Assembly (NCBI GenBank): GCA_018240025.1
Contig: JAFEGM010000046.1
Coordinates: 1 to 64,000 of the forward strand
Origin: Verrucomicrobiota bacterium
GTDB taxonomy: Bacteria > Verrucomicrobiota > Verrucomicrobiia > Chthoniobacterales > SZAS-18
Length of the DNA stretch: 64,000 nucleotides
Direction of reading: 5' to 3'
Shown: one piece after another, positions 1-11,322 of the stretch
How positions within the stretch are numbered: the first letter of the stretch is position 1
Layout of the letters: every line of letters starts with the position of its first letter
Made by a program: the position numbers and the translations under genes
Notes under the pieces: model-generated
Database searches by the model: none
Told to the model about the DNA's origin: nothing
The model's input: only the letters and a program-made list of their open reading frames with translations

Positions 1-1703
1 TTGAACGAGCCGCTGACGTTGATCGTGCCGCCCGTCTGGTTGAAGGCGCCGGTACCGTTGAAGTCGCCCACCCGCAGGCTCGAAGCGCTGCCGCCGACGA
101 GAGGAGGTGGCGTGCCGGTGACGAGCGTCATGGTGCCGCCGCCGAAGTTGTAGGTGCCGGTGCCGCCATCGGTGCCGACCGAGACCTCCGAAGAGCTGAG
201 GGCGCCGCTGTTCTGCGTCACGCTGCCGCCCGTCACCTTGAACGAGCCGATGACGTTGGCCGAGCCGCTGAGGGCGAGATCGCCCGCCCCCGTCTTGATC
301 AGGCCGCCCTGGGCGCCGGTGAAATTGCCGGACCAGTTCGCGCCCAGTCCGTTCGTGTCGACAGTGGAGTAGACGCCCGGATTCAGGTTGGCGTTCACGC
401 TGGTGTTCAAGGCCGCGTTGATGACCCGGATCGTGCCGCCGCCGAGGTTGAAAGCGTACGTCCCGGCCCCCGGCCCGTAGTGGCCCTGCAGCGCCACTCC
501 GCCGACCTCAAGCGTGCCGCCGGTCAGGTTGTAGGTGCCATTGCCGTACCCCGAGAGATAAAGCGCATCGCCCAAGCTGGTGCCGCTCAGGCGGAAGGTG
601 CCGCCAGACTGATTGATGGTGCCGTTGCTGGTCGAAGCCAGGGCGCCGTTGTCCCGGCTGCCGATGATGAAGGCGCCGTTCTGCACATTGACCAGCCCGG
701 TGCCGCTGAGATTGAGCGTGCCGGTGCTGGCGCTGGCAGTGCTGGCGTTGGCTTTGCGGCCGAGATTGTAGAGACCGTCGGCGAGGTTGAGCGTGCCGCC
801 GGAGAGATTGTACGTGCCCGTGCCGCCCTGATTGCCCACGTTGATGGAGCCACTCACGTTGATGGTGCCGGCCGTCTGGTCGAACGTACCGGTGCCGCCG
901 AAGTCGCCCACGCGGAAGCTGGACTGGGCCGTCGGGCCGCCGACCAGCGGGGGCACGGGACCGGCCGGGAAGGTGATGGTCCCGCCGCTCATGGTGAAGC
1001 TGGCGGTGTTGCCGGCGCCGGTGCCGACCGCCAACTCGGCCGTCGTGAGGGACCCGGTCGCCTGGCTGAGGCTGCCGCCGGCCACCAGGATGGAGCCGAC
1101 GGCGTTGGTTCCGCCCAAGGCGAGGTCACCAGAGCCCGTCTTGACCAGTCCGCCCTGCGAACCGGTCAGGTTGCCGGACCAGGTGGAGGCGAAGCCGTTC
1201 GTGTTGATGGTGGAGTACACGTTGGCTGCGAACGTGGCGTTCACATTCGTGGTGAGTCCCGAGCCGGCGACTTGCAGCAAACCACCGTTGAAGGCGAGAG
1301 TGCCGCTGCCGACGAGACCGTTCGTGCCGCCCAGCTGCAGCGGCCCCGCGCCAGCCAAAGTCAGCGTATTCGCCCCCAAGTCGACCGTGCCGGTGACCGC
1401 GAGCGAGTTGCCGGCAGCGAGGTTGAAATTGTAGTTCGCCTGGAAGGTGAGGGACGCGGCCGAGAGAGAACCGAGCAGAGAAACGTTGCCCGGAGCGCCG
1501 CCGAAGACCGCGTTATCACCGTTGTTCCAGACCTGCCCCCCAGCCAGGCCGTTGGAAAAGTTCGGCGTCACCGTGTCCCACGTGCCATCTCCGCCGGAGC
1601 CGGTTCCGCCGGTGTTGCCGGGGTCCCAATACGAGGTCTGCGCCGACGAGGAGCCGACGGCCAGCGTCAGCCAGGAGACGATGAGCAAGGAAGTGCGTTT
1701 CAT
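1..1703 (-). CDS. Autotransporter-associated beta-strand repeat protein (5' part, runs off window)
   Basis: The reverse strand is open from an ATG at 1703 to the window edge with no stop, giving at least 567 residues; the C-terminus lies outside. The first 22 residues form a signal peptide (MKRTS, hydrophobic core, SSAQ cleavage region). The rest is almost wholly Gly/Thr/Ser/Asn-rich repeats with recurring phrases such as GGTLNL, GTGTYNLSGG and FNQTGGTINVSG. These are typical of autotransporter-associated beta-strand repeats, which fold as a right-handed beta-helix. An SYWDPGNTGGTGSGGDGTWD opening right after the signal peptide is common in such proteins of Verrucomicrobiota. It is inferred to be a large cell-surface or secreted protein. 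A PEP-CTERM tag or autotransporter barrel may exist at the unseen C-terminus. No clear Shine-Dalgarno sequence precedes the start. Confidence 0.85.
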   Translation of the reverse strand, partial: MKRTSLLIVSWLTLAVGSSSAQTSYWDPGNTGGTGSGGDGTWDTVTPNFSNGLAGGQVWNNGDNAVFGGAPGNVSLLGSLSAASLTFQANYNFNLAAGNSLAVTGTVDLGANTLTLAGAGPLQLGGTNGLVGSGTLAFNGGLLQVAGSGLTTNVNATFAANVYSTINTNGFASTWSGNLTGSQGGLVKTGSGDLALGGTNAVGSILVAGGSLSQATGSLTTAELAVGTGAGNTASFTMSGGTITFPAGPVPPLVGGPTAQSSFRVGDFGGTGTFDQTAGTINVSGSINVGNQGGTGTYNLSGGTLNLADGLYNLGRKANASTASASTGTLNLSGTGLVNVQNGAFIIGSRDNGALASTSNGTINQSGGTFRLSGTSLGDALYLSGYGNGTYNLTGGTLEVGGVALQGHYGPGAGTYAFNLGGGTIRVINAALNTSVNANLNPGVYSTVDTNGLGANWSGNFTGAQGGLIKTGAGDLALSGSANVIGSFKVTGGSVTQNSGALSSSEVSVGTDGGTGTYNFGGGTMTLVTGTPPPLVGGSASSLRVGDFNGTGAFNQTGGTINVSGSF

Positions 1704-2041
1704 AGGGTTGGGGGACTGATCACAGATTTCTGCTTGCGCCTTATTTTGCCAGCGGCCGGTCATCCTGCTGAGCAGGCATAGGGAAATCAATGAAAATTGG
1801 GGAAGGCAGGATTACAGAATGTTTATTTTATCTCACCCATGTGCGGGCCGATCCGGCAACCTTGCTCCTCGGGCCCGGCGGAAGTCGGCGGCGTGCCGCA
1901 CCGCTGGCTCTCTGACGACGCAAGATCTCTCCGCTCGGCGGCGCTGCCGGAGGCGGCGAACTACGTCGTCGCCCGACCCGACACTGGCCTGCCGGAGACG
2001 AACGCCCGTGTCACCCGAAAAGGCGACACGCTTTTCGTAAC
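1704..2041. other. Intergenic region without a recognised gene
   Basis: This 338-base stretch separates the start of the beta-strand repeat gene from the end of the DUF5069 gene. The part next to 1703 is relatively AT-rich (about 1780-1840) and probably holds the promoter of the repeat protein, but I could not assign confident -35/-10 boxes. A weak stem (CGTGTC at 2007-2012 with GACACG at 2025-2030, followed by four T) is seen on the plus strand. Short open frames here have no recognisable content. Confidence 0.5.
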
Positions 2042-2479
2042 TTAGGAGGCCGGCCTTTCGTCCTCGGCGATCAGTTCGAAATAGTTGTTCGCCCGACCCG
2101 CCGGAACCTTGGAATAGACCAGCGCACGCAGGGGGCCGAACGACCAGCGCATGGGACCGCCCGGTGCGCCCAGCGTCGGCGCGAACGCGTTCCACTTGGC
2201 GATTCGTTCGGGACCGACGCCGGGTTGCGCGAGAAACCAAGCCAGCGCGGCCGCATCGTCGGGAGCAGCGCGCAGTGCGGCCAGCGTCTCTGCCCGCCGC
2301 AGCCGAAACCAGCGCAGGAATTGACCGTCGATGCCGGCGGCGCTGCCTAGCAGCAGGCGGTAGAGCAGCGGCAACTCCCCCTCGGCTCCGCGGCGCGCCT
2401 TGTCGATCAGTCGCGGCAGCCAGCAACACCCGCCCAGCTCGGCCTGCGGCGGCCGGAGACGAGGCGCGGTCGCACTCAT
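2042..2479 (-). CDS. DUF5069 domain protein
   Basis: A 145-residue protein starting at the ATG at 2479 (MSATAPRL); a TTG six bases upstream is also possible but would overlap the kinase stop codon. The sequence LGGCCWLPRLIDKARRG near the N-terminus, followed by a short helical region with FLRWF and a C-terminal YFELIAEDE, matches the DUF5069 family seen in Verrucomicrobiota and Planctomycetota. The function is unknown and no catalytic motif is evident. The start is two bases past the stop of the upstream kinase gene, so the two are probably co-transcribed and translationally coupled. Confidence 0.75.
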   Translation of the reverse strand: MSATAPRLRPPQAELGGCCWLPRLIDKARRGAEGELPLLYRLLLGSAAGIDGQFLRWFRLRRAETLAALRAAPDDAAALAWFLAQPGVGPERIAKWNAFAPTLGAPGGPMRWSFGPLRALVYSKVPAGRANNYFELIAEDERPAS

Positions 2480-2481
2480 TC

Positions 2482-4392
2482 TCAACGGGTGGTGGCGCGG
2501 GTCAGGACCACGCGAAAGCCGAAGGCCGGATTGCGCACCTCGTGAGTCTCATAGAGGCGGGCCGACGAAAGGAGATTGGGCTGCCGGCTGTCCTGCCAGG
2601 AGGCGCCCCGCAGGGTGCGATTCGTCTGGCGGCCGCTCTTGGGATTCTCATACCAGTCCGAGACCCATTCCCAGGCGTTTCCGCCCATGTCGTAGAGGCC
2701 GTTGAAGTTCGGCTCGAAGGAGCCCACGGGGGCCGTGTTCGGGAAGGTATCGCCGCCCGCCTTGACGCTGTCGGCGTAGTTGCCGGCTTTTCCGGTGGGC
2801 GGCCACTTCCCGCTGGTCCAGGGGAAATGCGATTTATTGCGCCCATCGCGCAGATCGGGGGAATCGCCCGCCTCGCTCGGCAGGCCGGCGGCCGCGCTCC
2901 ATTCGTCGTCGGTCGGCAGCCGGTAGGTCTGCGTCGGCAGGATCTTCCCTTCTTTGCGCTCCTTCTCGGTCAGCCACTTGCAGAACTCGAGTGCATCGTC
3001 GTAGCAGACGAAAACCACCGGATGCTGCGGGGTCTGCGGGAAATACGGGTCCAGCCAGCCCGCGCCGGCGTCGTACTTCGGATTCGCCTGCACGAAGGCC
3101 TCATAGTCCTGCACGCGGGTCTCGTAGATGCTGAACATCACGCGGGTGCCCGGAATGGGCAGGAACTTCATGCCCAGCGAATTGACGAATTCGGCGTCGG
3201 TCGCCCCCGGCGCGCGTCCCACGGCGATCGGCTCGGGCGTTGGCGTGACCACCAGTACCTGCGGTTTCGACGGCACCTCGACGGGCGTGCTGCGGCTGAA
3301 GATCAGCGCCAGCGCCACGCCCAGGATGCCGACAGCGGGGCCGGCGATGTAGAGGGGATTGACCTTCGACGGTTGCGTGGTCTGGGCAGCCGGCGGTGTG
3401 CCCGGACGAACGGTTTTGGCCGAGCGCGTCTTGACGCCGCGGGGAGGCCGGAGCGGCGCCTCGTCGGCTCCGGCAAAGGCGAGCGTGTCGTACGCGGCCT
3501 TCACCTCGGTCGACTCGACCAACTCGTTGAGCATCTCCTCCAGCACTTCCGGATTCTCCGGGCGATCGGCCGGATCCTTCTCCAGCATGTGCTGCAGCAT
3601 CTTCACCACCGGCTTCGGAATGCTCTTCTCGATCAGGTGCACCGGCGGTGCCTGATTGATGTGCGCATTCTCCACCTGCCGGCGCGAGGTCCCGCTGAAG
3701 GGCGGCTTGCCAGCCATGAGGTACCACATGGTCACGCCCAGCGAATAAAGGTCCGAGCGCGTGTCGACCTCCAGACCCTCGATCTGCTCCGGGCTGGCGA
3801 AAGCCGGGCTGTAGCCCGCCATCTCGCCGGTCAGCGTGATGCGGGTCATGTCCTGCGCCGCCGCGCCCACCGCCTTGGCCAGGCCGAAATCGATGAGTTT
3901 GACCTTCACCACGCCGTCCGACTTGGCCAGCATGAGGTTGGCCGGCTTGATGTCGCGATGGATGAGCCCGTGTTTCCAGGCGGCCGCCAGCGCGGCCGAG
4001 GCCTGCCGGGTGATCTCGAGGGCCAGCCCGACCGGCACCGCGCCCATGGCGTGGACGCGTGCGCCGAGGTCCTCGCCCTCGATGTACTCCATCACGTAGT
4101 AGTCGGTGCCGTCCTGCTCGCCGATGTCGAAGACGGCCGCGATGTTCGGATGCGAGAGCTTGGCCAGCAGTCGCGCCTCGCGCAGGAATTTCTGCCGGGC
4201 CTGCGCGTTATGGTGAAGCGCATTGCTCACCACCTTCAGCACGACCAGCCGGTCGAGCTTGCTGTCGAGCGCCTTATAGGTCACGCCCATGCCGCCGCGA
4301 CCGAGCTCGACCGGTTCGCCATTGCGGTCGACCGGTATCTCGTAGCGTCCGTAACGGAGCACCTTCTTGGCGGGATCGCTTTGCTGAGACAT
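2482..4392 (-). CDS. Membrane Ser/Thr protein kinase with C-terminal FGE/SUMF1-like domain
   Basis: About 636 residues from the ATG at 4392 (MSQQSDPAKK); a GTG at 4419 is an alternative. The cytoplasmic PknB-type kinase domain has the glycine loop (GRGGMGVTYKA), the VVLK lysine, the catalytic loop HRDIKPANLM, the IDFGLAK magnesium loop and an ASPEQIEG segment. A Pro/Thr linker and one hydrophobic helix (YIAGPAVGILGVALALIF) follow. The C-terminal domain resembles formylglycine-generating enzyme/sulfatase-modifying factor: NSLGMKFLPIPG, YRLPTDDEWSAAAG, NAWEWVSDWY, RGASW and GFRVVL. It lacks the cysteine pair used by active formylglycine-generating enzymes in the RGASW-to-GFR segment, so it is more likely a periplasmic sensing or binding domain than an enzyme (inference). 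The substrates are unknown. Confidence 0.92.
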   Translation of the reverse strand: MSQQSDPAKKVLRYGRYEIPVDRNGEPVELGRGGMGVTYKALDSKLDRLVVLKVVSNALHHNAQARQKFLREARLLAKLSHPNIAAVFDIGEQDGTDYYVMEYIEGEDLGARVHAMGAVPVGLALEITRQASAALAAAWKHGLIHRDIKPANLMLAKSDGVVKVKLIDFGLAKAVGAAAQDMTRITLTGEMAGYSPAFASPEQIEGLEVDTRSDLYSLGVTMWYLMAGKPPFSGTSRRQVENAHINQAPPVHLIEKSIPKPVVKMLQHMLEKDPADRPENPEVLEEMLNELVESTEVKAAYDTLAFAGADEAPLRPPRGVKTRSAKTVRPGTPPAAQTTQPSKVNPLYIAGPAVGILGVALALIFSRSTPVEVPSKPQVLVVTPTPEPIAVGRAPGATDAEFVNSLGMKFLPIPGTRVMFSIYETRVQDYEAFVQANPKYDAGAGWLDPYFPQTPQHPVVFVCYDDALEFCKWLTEKERKEGKILPTQTYRLPTDDEWSAAAGLPSEAGDSPDLRDGRNKSHFPWTSGKWPPTGKAGNYADSVKAGGDTFPNTAPVGSFEPNFNGLYDMGGNAWEWVSDWYENPKSGRQTNRTLRGASWQDSRQPNLLSSARLYETHEVRNPAFGFRVVLTRATTR

Positions 4393-4482
4393 GAGCGAAG
4401 GCAGCAGCGACGAAACCACGCCGCCGCGCGCAGAGCGAGGGAGAAGTTCTGGAAATTGGAACCCGCGTCCGCCTTCTTCCGC

Positions 4483-7434
<2,952 letters not shown>

Positions 7435-7535
7435 CGCCGGCCGGCCACGCTGCCCGGGCGGCCCGCGCCCCCCGCCTTCTATTTCCGCGAAAGGATTGCC
7501 AAGCGCCCCGGGGCAGCCCACCTTTGGGGCCAGGC

Positions 7536-8009
7536 ATGATCGTACCGCTTGGAGACCTGCACATTTACCGGCCGAATGTCGCCGCCATCGTGCGCGACCG
7601 GTTCGGGCGGGTGCTGCTGGGGGAGCGCAGCGACTACCCTGATTCCTGGCAATTTCCGCAGGGTGGCTGCGATCCCGGCGAGACCCCGGAACAGGCCTTG
7701 CCGCGCGAGTTGCAGGAAGAGATCTCGCTCGAACCCGGCGATTACCGGGTCATCGAGAAACGTGGCCCATATCGGTATCTCTTCACCGGAGGCAGGCGCA
7801 AAGAGGGATATCGGGGCCAGGAACAGCACTACTTCCTCTGCGAACTGCTGGTCGAGCCCGACAAGATCAATGTCGCGACGGATTCGCCCGAATTCAAAAG
7901 CGTGAAATGGGTCATGCCTTCGCAGGTGCGGCAGGCCTGGGTGCCGCCGGTCAAACGCGATGTCTATCGCCAGGTACTGCGCGATTTTTTCGGCATCGAG
8001 ATCGCGTGA
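7536..8009 (+). CDS. RppH-like RNA pyrophosphohydrolase / diadenosine polyphosphate Nudix hydrolase
   Basis: A 157-residue protein from the ATG at 7536 (MIVPLGDLHIYRPNVAAIV). The Nudix box starts at GGCDPGETPEQALPRELQEE and has all metal-binding glutamates. WQFPQGG before the box and the ordering VKWVMPSQVR, FKRxVY-like VKRDVYRQVLRDF after it match RppH/NudH, which removes pyrophosphate from 5'-triphosphate mRNA ends or cleaves Ap4A-type nucleotides. The canonical G after EE is replaced by S (EEISL), a tolerated change. It stands alone between the ABC ATPase and a secreted hypothetical protein on the same strand. Confidence 0.85.
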   Translation: MIVPLGDLHIYRPNVAAIVRDRFGRVLLGERSDYPDSWQFPQGGCDPGETPEQALPRELQEEISLEPGDYRVIEKRGPYRYLFTGGRRKEGYRGQEQHYFLCELLVEPDKINVATDSPEFKSVKWVMPSQVRQAWVPPVKRDVYRQVLRDFFGIEIA

Positions 8010-8087
8010 GGCGCCGGCAGCCGGTCCGTCTTGGTGCTCCGGCAGTTTGGCAGTATGGAAGGCCCGACTGACCGCCTCCCTTCCGCC

Positions 8088-8609
8088 ATGAGATTCGGTT
8101 TCCTCGTCGTCTGCCTGGCTCTGCTGAACGCCGCGGTCCTCCGCGCTACCGAGCCGCTGGTTTATTTCAATGCCGCCGATCCGACCAGCGGCGCGGCGGC
8201 GAAGTGGGAGCGCGTCCCCAAGGCCGAGTTCGAGCGCCGCACCAAGGACGAGCCGGTGGCCGACTCCTACACGGTTCGCACCGGTGAGGACGGCGGCCGG
8301 GTGGTCGAGCGCACGCTGGCCACCCCATCGGGCGACTGGGTGATGATCGTGGTGCATCGCTTCAAGCCCGACGGCGATCTGGTCATCTACACCACCGATC
8401 TCCGCACGCTCGGCTACGACGAGAAAACCCAGACTTCGAGTCCGACCCGCTGCCTGCGCCGCTACGTGATCAGGCCCGACGGCACCCCGCTGCGCATCTC
8501 CGAGCGCGTGACCGACGCCACCTCCGGCGCGCGCGTCACGCGGCAGTTCTTCCATCCGGAAGCCACGCCCTGGCGGAAGATTTCCGAACTCCCGCTCCCT
8601 CCCGAGTAA
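8088..8609 (+). CDS. Secreted hypothetical protein
   Basis: A 173-residue protein. The ATG at 8088 gives a clean signal peptide (MRFGFLVVCLALLNAAVLRA), which decides the start over an upstream GTG. The mature part is hydrophilic with alternating strands (DWVMIVVHRFKPDGDLVIYT, CLRRYVIRPDGTPLRISERV), which suggests a small beta-rich periplasmic domain. I do not recognise the family. It follows the RppH-like gene by 78 bases on the same strand and precedes ada. Confidence 0.7.
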   Translation: MRFGFLVVCLALLNAAVLRATEPLVYFNAADPTSGAAAKWERVPKAEFERRTKDEPVADSYTVRTGEDGGRVVERTLATPSGDWVMIVVHRFKPDGDLVIYTTDLRTLGYDEKTQTSSPTRCLRRYVIRPDGTPLRISERVTDATSGARVTRQFFHPEATPWRKISELPLPPE

Positions 8610-8663
8610 GGACCGCGTCGCTTTTTCGGATGTTCGCCTTTCCGCGGTTGCCATGGTCGGTGC

Positions 8664-9782
8664 ATGGAATCGCTGCTCTCCCCCGCCCGCTCATCCGGTC
8701 CCATGGCTGAATCCCTCACCCCGGTCCTGCTGCCGCCTTTGGCCACCATGCGCCGCGCGCTGGAGCGGCACGATGCGGCCTTCGACGGCGTCTTCTACAG
8801 CGCCGTGCGCACCACCGGCATCTTCTGCCGGCCGTCCTGCCCGTCGCGCCCAAAGGTCGAGAACGTCGAGTTCTTCGCCGCGCCCCGCGATTGCCTCGAA
8901 GCCGGCTACCGCGCCTGCAAGCGCTGTCGCCCGCTGGAGGCGAACGGCACGCCGCCGGACTGGATCCAGCCGCTGATCGACCGCGTCGAGCGCGATCCCT
9001 CCCTGCCGGTCCGCGCCCCGGAAATGGTTGCGCTGGGGGTCAGCCCCGAACGCGCCCGGCGCTGGTTCCTGGCCCATCACGGCCTGACCTTCTCCGCCTG
9101 GTGCCGGGGCCGCCGCCTGGCCCGCGCCTTCACCGAGATCCGCGGCGGCGACGCCGTGGAGGATGCGATGCTGGCCAATGGTTTCGCCTCGCACAGCGGT
9201 TTCGAGAGCGCCTTTCAGCGCGCCTTCGGCGAAAGCCCGCGACCGCACGGCGCGGCCGAGCCGCTCTTCCTGAAGCTGATGCAGAGCCCGCTGGGGCCGC
9301 TCGTGCTGGCAGCCAGCGCCAAAGGCATCGCCTACCTCGGCTTTGCCGATCGCCGGCTGTTGGAGTCGAACTTCGCCTCCCTCCGCCGCCAGACGAAGGC
9401 CGCCGCGGTCGTGCCCGGGACGAATGCGGCCATCGAGCTGGCCGAGTCCGAGCTGGCCGAGTACTTCGCGGGCCGCCGCAAGCATTTCCGCATGCCGCTC
9501 GATCCGCGCGGCACCGATTTCCAGCTGCGGGTCTGGGAGGAACTGCGCCGCATTCCGCATGGCGAGACGATTCCCTACGACGAGCTCGCCCGCCGCATCG
9601 GCCAGCCCACCGCCATGCGGGCCGTCGCCCAGGCCAACGGCTGCAACCGCATCTGCATCGTCATTCCCTGCCACCGGGTCATCGGCAAGGACGGCACGCT
9701 CACCGGCTACGGCGGCGGCCTCTGGCGCAAACGGCTCCTGCTCGAGCTCGAGCGCACGGGACGGATTCCGGGGGCGCAGTAG
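8664..9782 (+). CDS. ada: Bifunctional Ada: methylphosphotriester/O6-methylguanine DNA methyltransferase and regulator
   Basis: The N-terminal Ada metal-binding domain has FDGVFYSAVRTTGIFCRPSC and YRACKRCRP, giving the four zinc cysteines; the first of them is the methyl acceptor from phosphotriesters. A short AraC-type helix-turn-helix region follows (VSPERARRWFLAHHGLTFSAW, ending SHSGFESAFQRAFGESP). The C-terminal O6-methylguanine methyltransferase domain has FQLRVWEELRRIPHGETIPY, ANGCNRICIVIPCHRVIG with the acceptor cysteine in PCHRV, and a GGLWRKRLLLELE tail. In known systems the methylated protein activates alkylation-repair genes. The start is uncertain: ATGs at 8664, 8703 and 8748 are in frame, and alignment with E. 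coli Ada favours 8703. No alkB or alkA gene is adjacent. Confidence 0.9.
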   Translation: MESLLSPARSSGPMAESLTPVLLPPLATMRRALERHDAAFDGVFYSAVRTTGIFCRPSCPSRPKVENVEFFAAPRDCLEAGYRACKRCRPLEANGTPPDWIQPLIDRVERDPSLPVRAPEMVALGVSPERARRWFLAHHGLTFSAWCRGRRLARAFTEIRGGDAVEDAMLANGFASHSGFESAFQRAFGESPRPHGAAEPLFLKLMQSPLGPLVLAASAKGIAYLGFADRRLLESNFASLRRQTKAAAVVPGTNAAIELAESELAEYFAGRRKHFRMPLDPRGTDFQLRVWEELRRIPHGETIPYDELARRIGQPTAMRAVAQANGCNRICIVIPCHRVIGKDGTLTGYGGGLWRKRLLLELERTGRIPGAQ

Positions 9783-9810
9783 CCCCCAGGCTCACGGGGT
9801 CGGCTCGGGC

Positions 9811-9880
9811 ATCACCAGAGCGCCAAAAGGCCAGAGAACCAAAACACTCTGGGTCTCTGGCTTTCTAGCCTTCTGGTGCC
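9811..9880. terminator. Long imperfect hairpin between convergent genes
   Basis: An arm at 9811-9840 (containing ATCACCAGAG and GGCCAGAGAACC) pairs imperfectly with 9851-9880 (containing GGGTCTCTGG and TTCTGGTGCC) around the loop AAAACACTCT. It lies between the 3' ends of ada (plus) and nadV (minus), so it probably terminates both. There is no clean U-run. The word-like arms resemble the other repeat elements in this window. Confidence 0.5.
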
Positions 9881-9901
9881 TCGCTGCGCAAAGCTGCCGG
9901 C

Positions 9902-11281
9902 TCAGAGCGCGGCGCGCTGGCGGATCTCGTCGAGCGTGGCCGGGGCGGTCAGTTCGCCGTTCTCGAAGACCGTCACGAGCTGATCGCCGGGATAGGTGCC
10001 GAGCGGATTGCGGCGGGTCTCCCAGTGACCTTCGCCATTGCGCACGAGCGCGAGGCGGCCGGCCTTCGAGACCTTGGTGGTGTCGGTCGCGGGGCGCTTG
10101 AAGACGTCGCGCTCGCGGCCGTTGACCACCGCGCAGCTGGCCTTCATGGCGAACTGCATCGTGTCGCGATTGCACTGCTGGAGCAGCGCGCCGCCCATAC
10201 CGAAGGCGACATTGTCGGCGCTGAAGCCATGGCGCTTCAGATTCAGCAGGATCTCGTCGATCGAGAAGTAGTTGATGCCATCGCCCTGGATGACCCGCAC
10301 CTTCGGGCTGAGCACCGCATAGCCCTTGCCGTTCTCGAGCGCGCCGAAGCGGGCGGCCAGCTTTTGCACCGTGGCCAGGACGATGTCCTTGGGCGTGCCC
10401 GAATCGGGCCGGATCACGAGCGTGCCGGCGCGGTTCAGGACCTCATGCTTGAGGTGGCTACCCCAGATATTCTCGACCGCGTTGAAAATGTCGTAACTGT
10501 CGCTCACCACCGCCACGAGGCCCTCGGGGAACTGCCGCAGCATGTTGCGATAGGCGTCCTCCTCGGCCTCCATGCCCCACGAGGTGATGGTCGAATGCTC
10601 GGCCGCCGGAATGCTGAAGGCGGGCATGCTGGTGGCGCCGTAGTAGTCCTCCAGCAGCTGGATGCCGAGCACGGTGTCGGTGCCCATGAAGTTGACGAGG
10701 TGGGCCGCGCCGCCGATGGCTGCGGTCTCCTCGCTCGAGGCGCCGCGATAGCCGAAATCGTGCAGCTTGAAGGGCAGGCCGGCCGGATCGCCGGTCTCGT
10801 CGAGGTAGCGCTTGATCAGCTTTTTGATCTCGCGCGAGAGCGTCGCGACCGTGATCGGATACCAGACCTTGAGCAGGATCGTCTCGAGGAAGTTGGTCAG
10901 CGGGTAGCAGGCCGGATCGGTGTTCTCGATCGTCATGAGGACGTTCTTCACCGGTACCACCGTGCCCTCCGGCACCGCCTTGATGCGCACCGGCAACCGG
11001 CCGCCGTGCACCTTGAGAATATGTTCCCACATGGCCCGGTGGAAGAGATTCGGGCCGAGGTGCGCGTTGCAGAAACGCTCGGCCGCGTCGATGTCCTCGG
11101 CCCGGACGCGCACGCCGGCCAGATATTCCCGCAGATAATACTGCAGACCGAAGAAGACCGCCTCCTCGAAGCGGCCGCCGCGGGCTTCGAGGTACGAATA
11201 GATGTGCTGGGTGCCCGGCGGATACTGCTTCCAGTGCGTGTATTTGTAGCTGTCGCTGCGGCGTAACAGGTTCGTGTTCAT
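9902..11281 (-). CDS. nadV: Nicotinamide phosphoribosyltransferase (NAMPT/NadV)
   Basis: A 459-residue protein from the ATG at 11281 (MNTNLLRRSDSYKYTHWKQYPPGT). It makes NMN from nicotinamide and PRPP, the first step of direct NAD salvage. Family hallmarks seen are SDSYKYTHWKQYPPGT, FGLQYYLREYL, KLHDFGYRGASS, HLVNFMGTDT, SIPAAEHSTITSWG, VVSDSYDIFN, VIRPDSG and FGMGGALLQQCNRD. These match the NAMPT/NadV type rather than the nicotinate enzyme PncB. Length is normal for the family. The gene follows nadM by 41 bases on the same strand, forming a two-gene nicotinamide-to-NAD operon. Confidence 0.93.
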   Translation of the reverse strand: MNTNLLRRSDSYKYTHWKQYPPGTQHIYSYLEARGGRFEEAVFFGLQYYLREYLAGVRVRAEDIDAAERFCNAHLGPNLFHRAMWEHILKVHGGRLPVRIKAVPEGTVVPVKNVLMTIENTDPACYPLTNFLETILLKVWYPITVATLSREIKKLIKRYLDETGDPAGLPFKLHDFGYRGASSEETAAIGGAAHLVNFMGTDTVLGIQLLEDYYGATSMPAFSIPAAEHSTITSWGMEAEEDAYRNMLRQFPEGLVAVVSDSYDIFNAVENIWGSHLKHEVLNRAGTLVIRPDSGTPKDIVLATVQKLAARFGALENGKGYAVLSPKVRVIQGDGINYFSIDEILLNLKRHGFSADNVAFGMGGALLQQCNRDTMQFAMKASCAVVNGRERDVFKRPATDTTKVSKAGRLALVRNGEGHWETRRNPLGTYPGDQLVTVFENGELTAPATLDEIRQRAAL

Positions 11282-11322
11282 GGATGGACGGAGAAAAGGG
11301 ATACGCGTTCGGCCGGGCGAAG

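Noticed and set aside
1797-2045. An 82-codon plus-strand frame in the intergenic region
   Set aside because: No homology, composition like noncoding GC-rich sequence, and no convincing ribosome-binding site.
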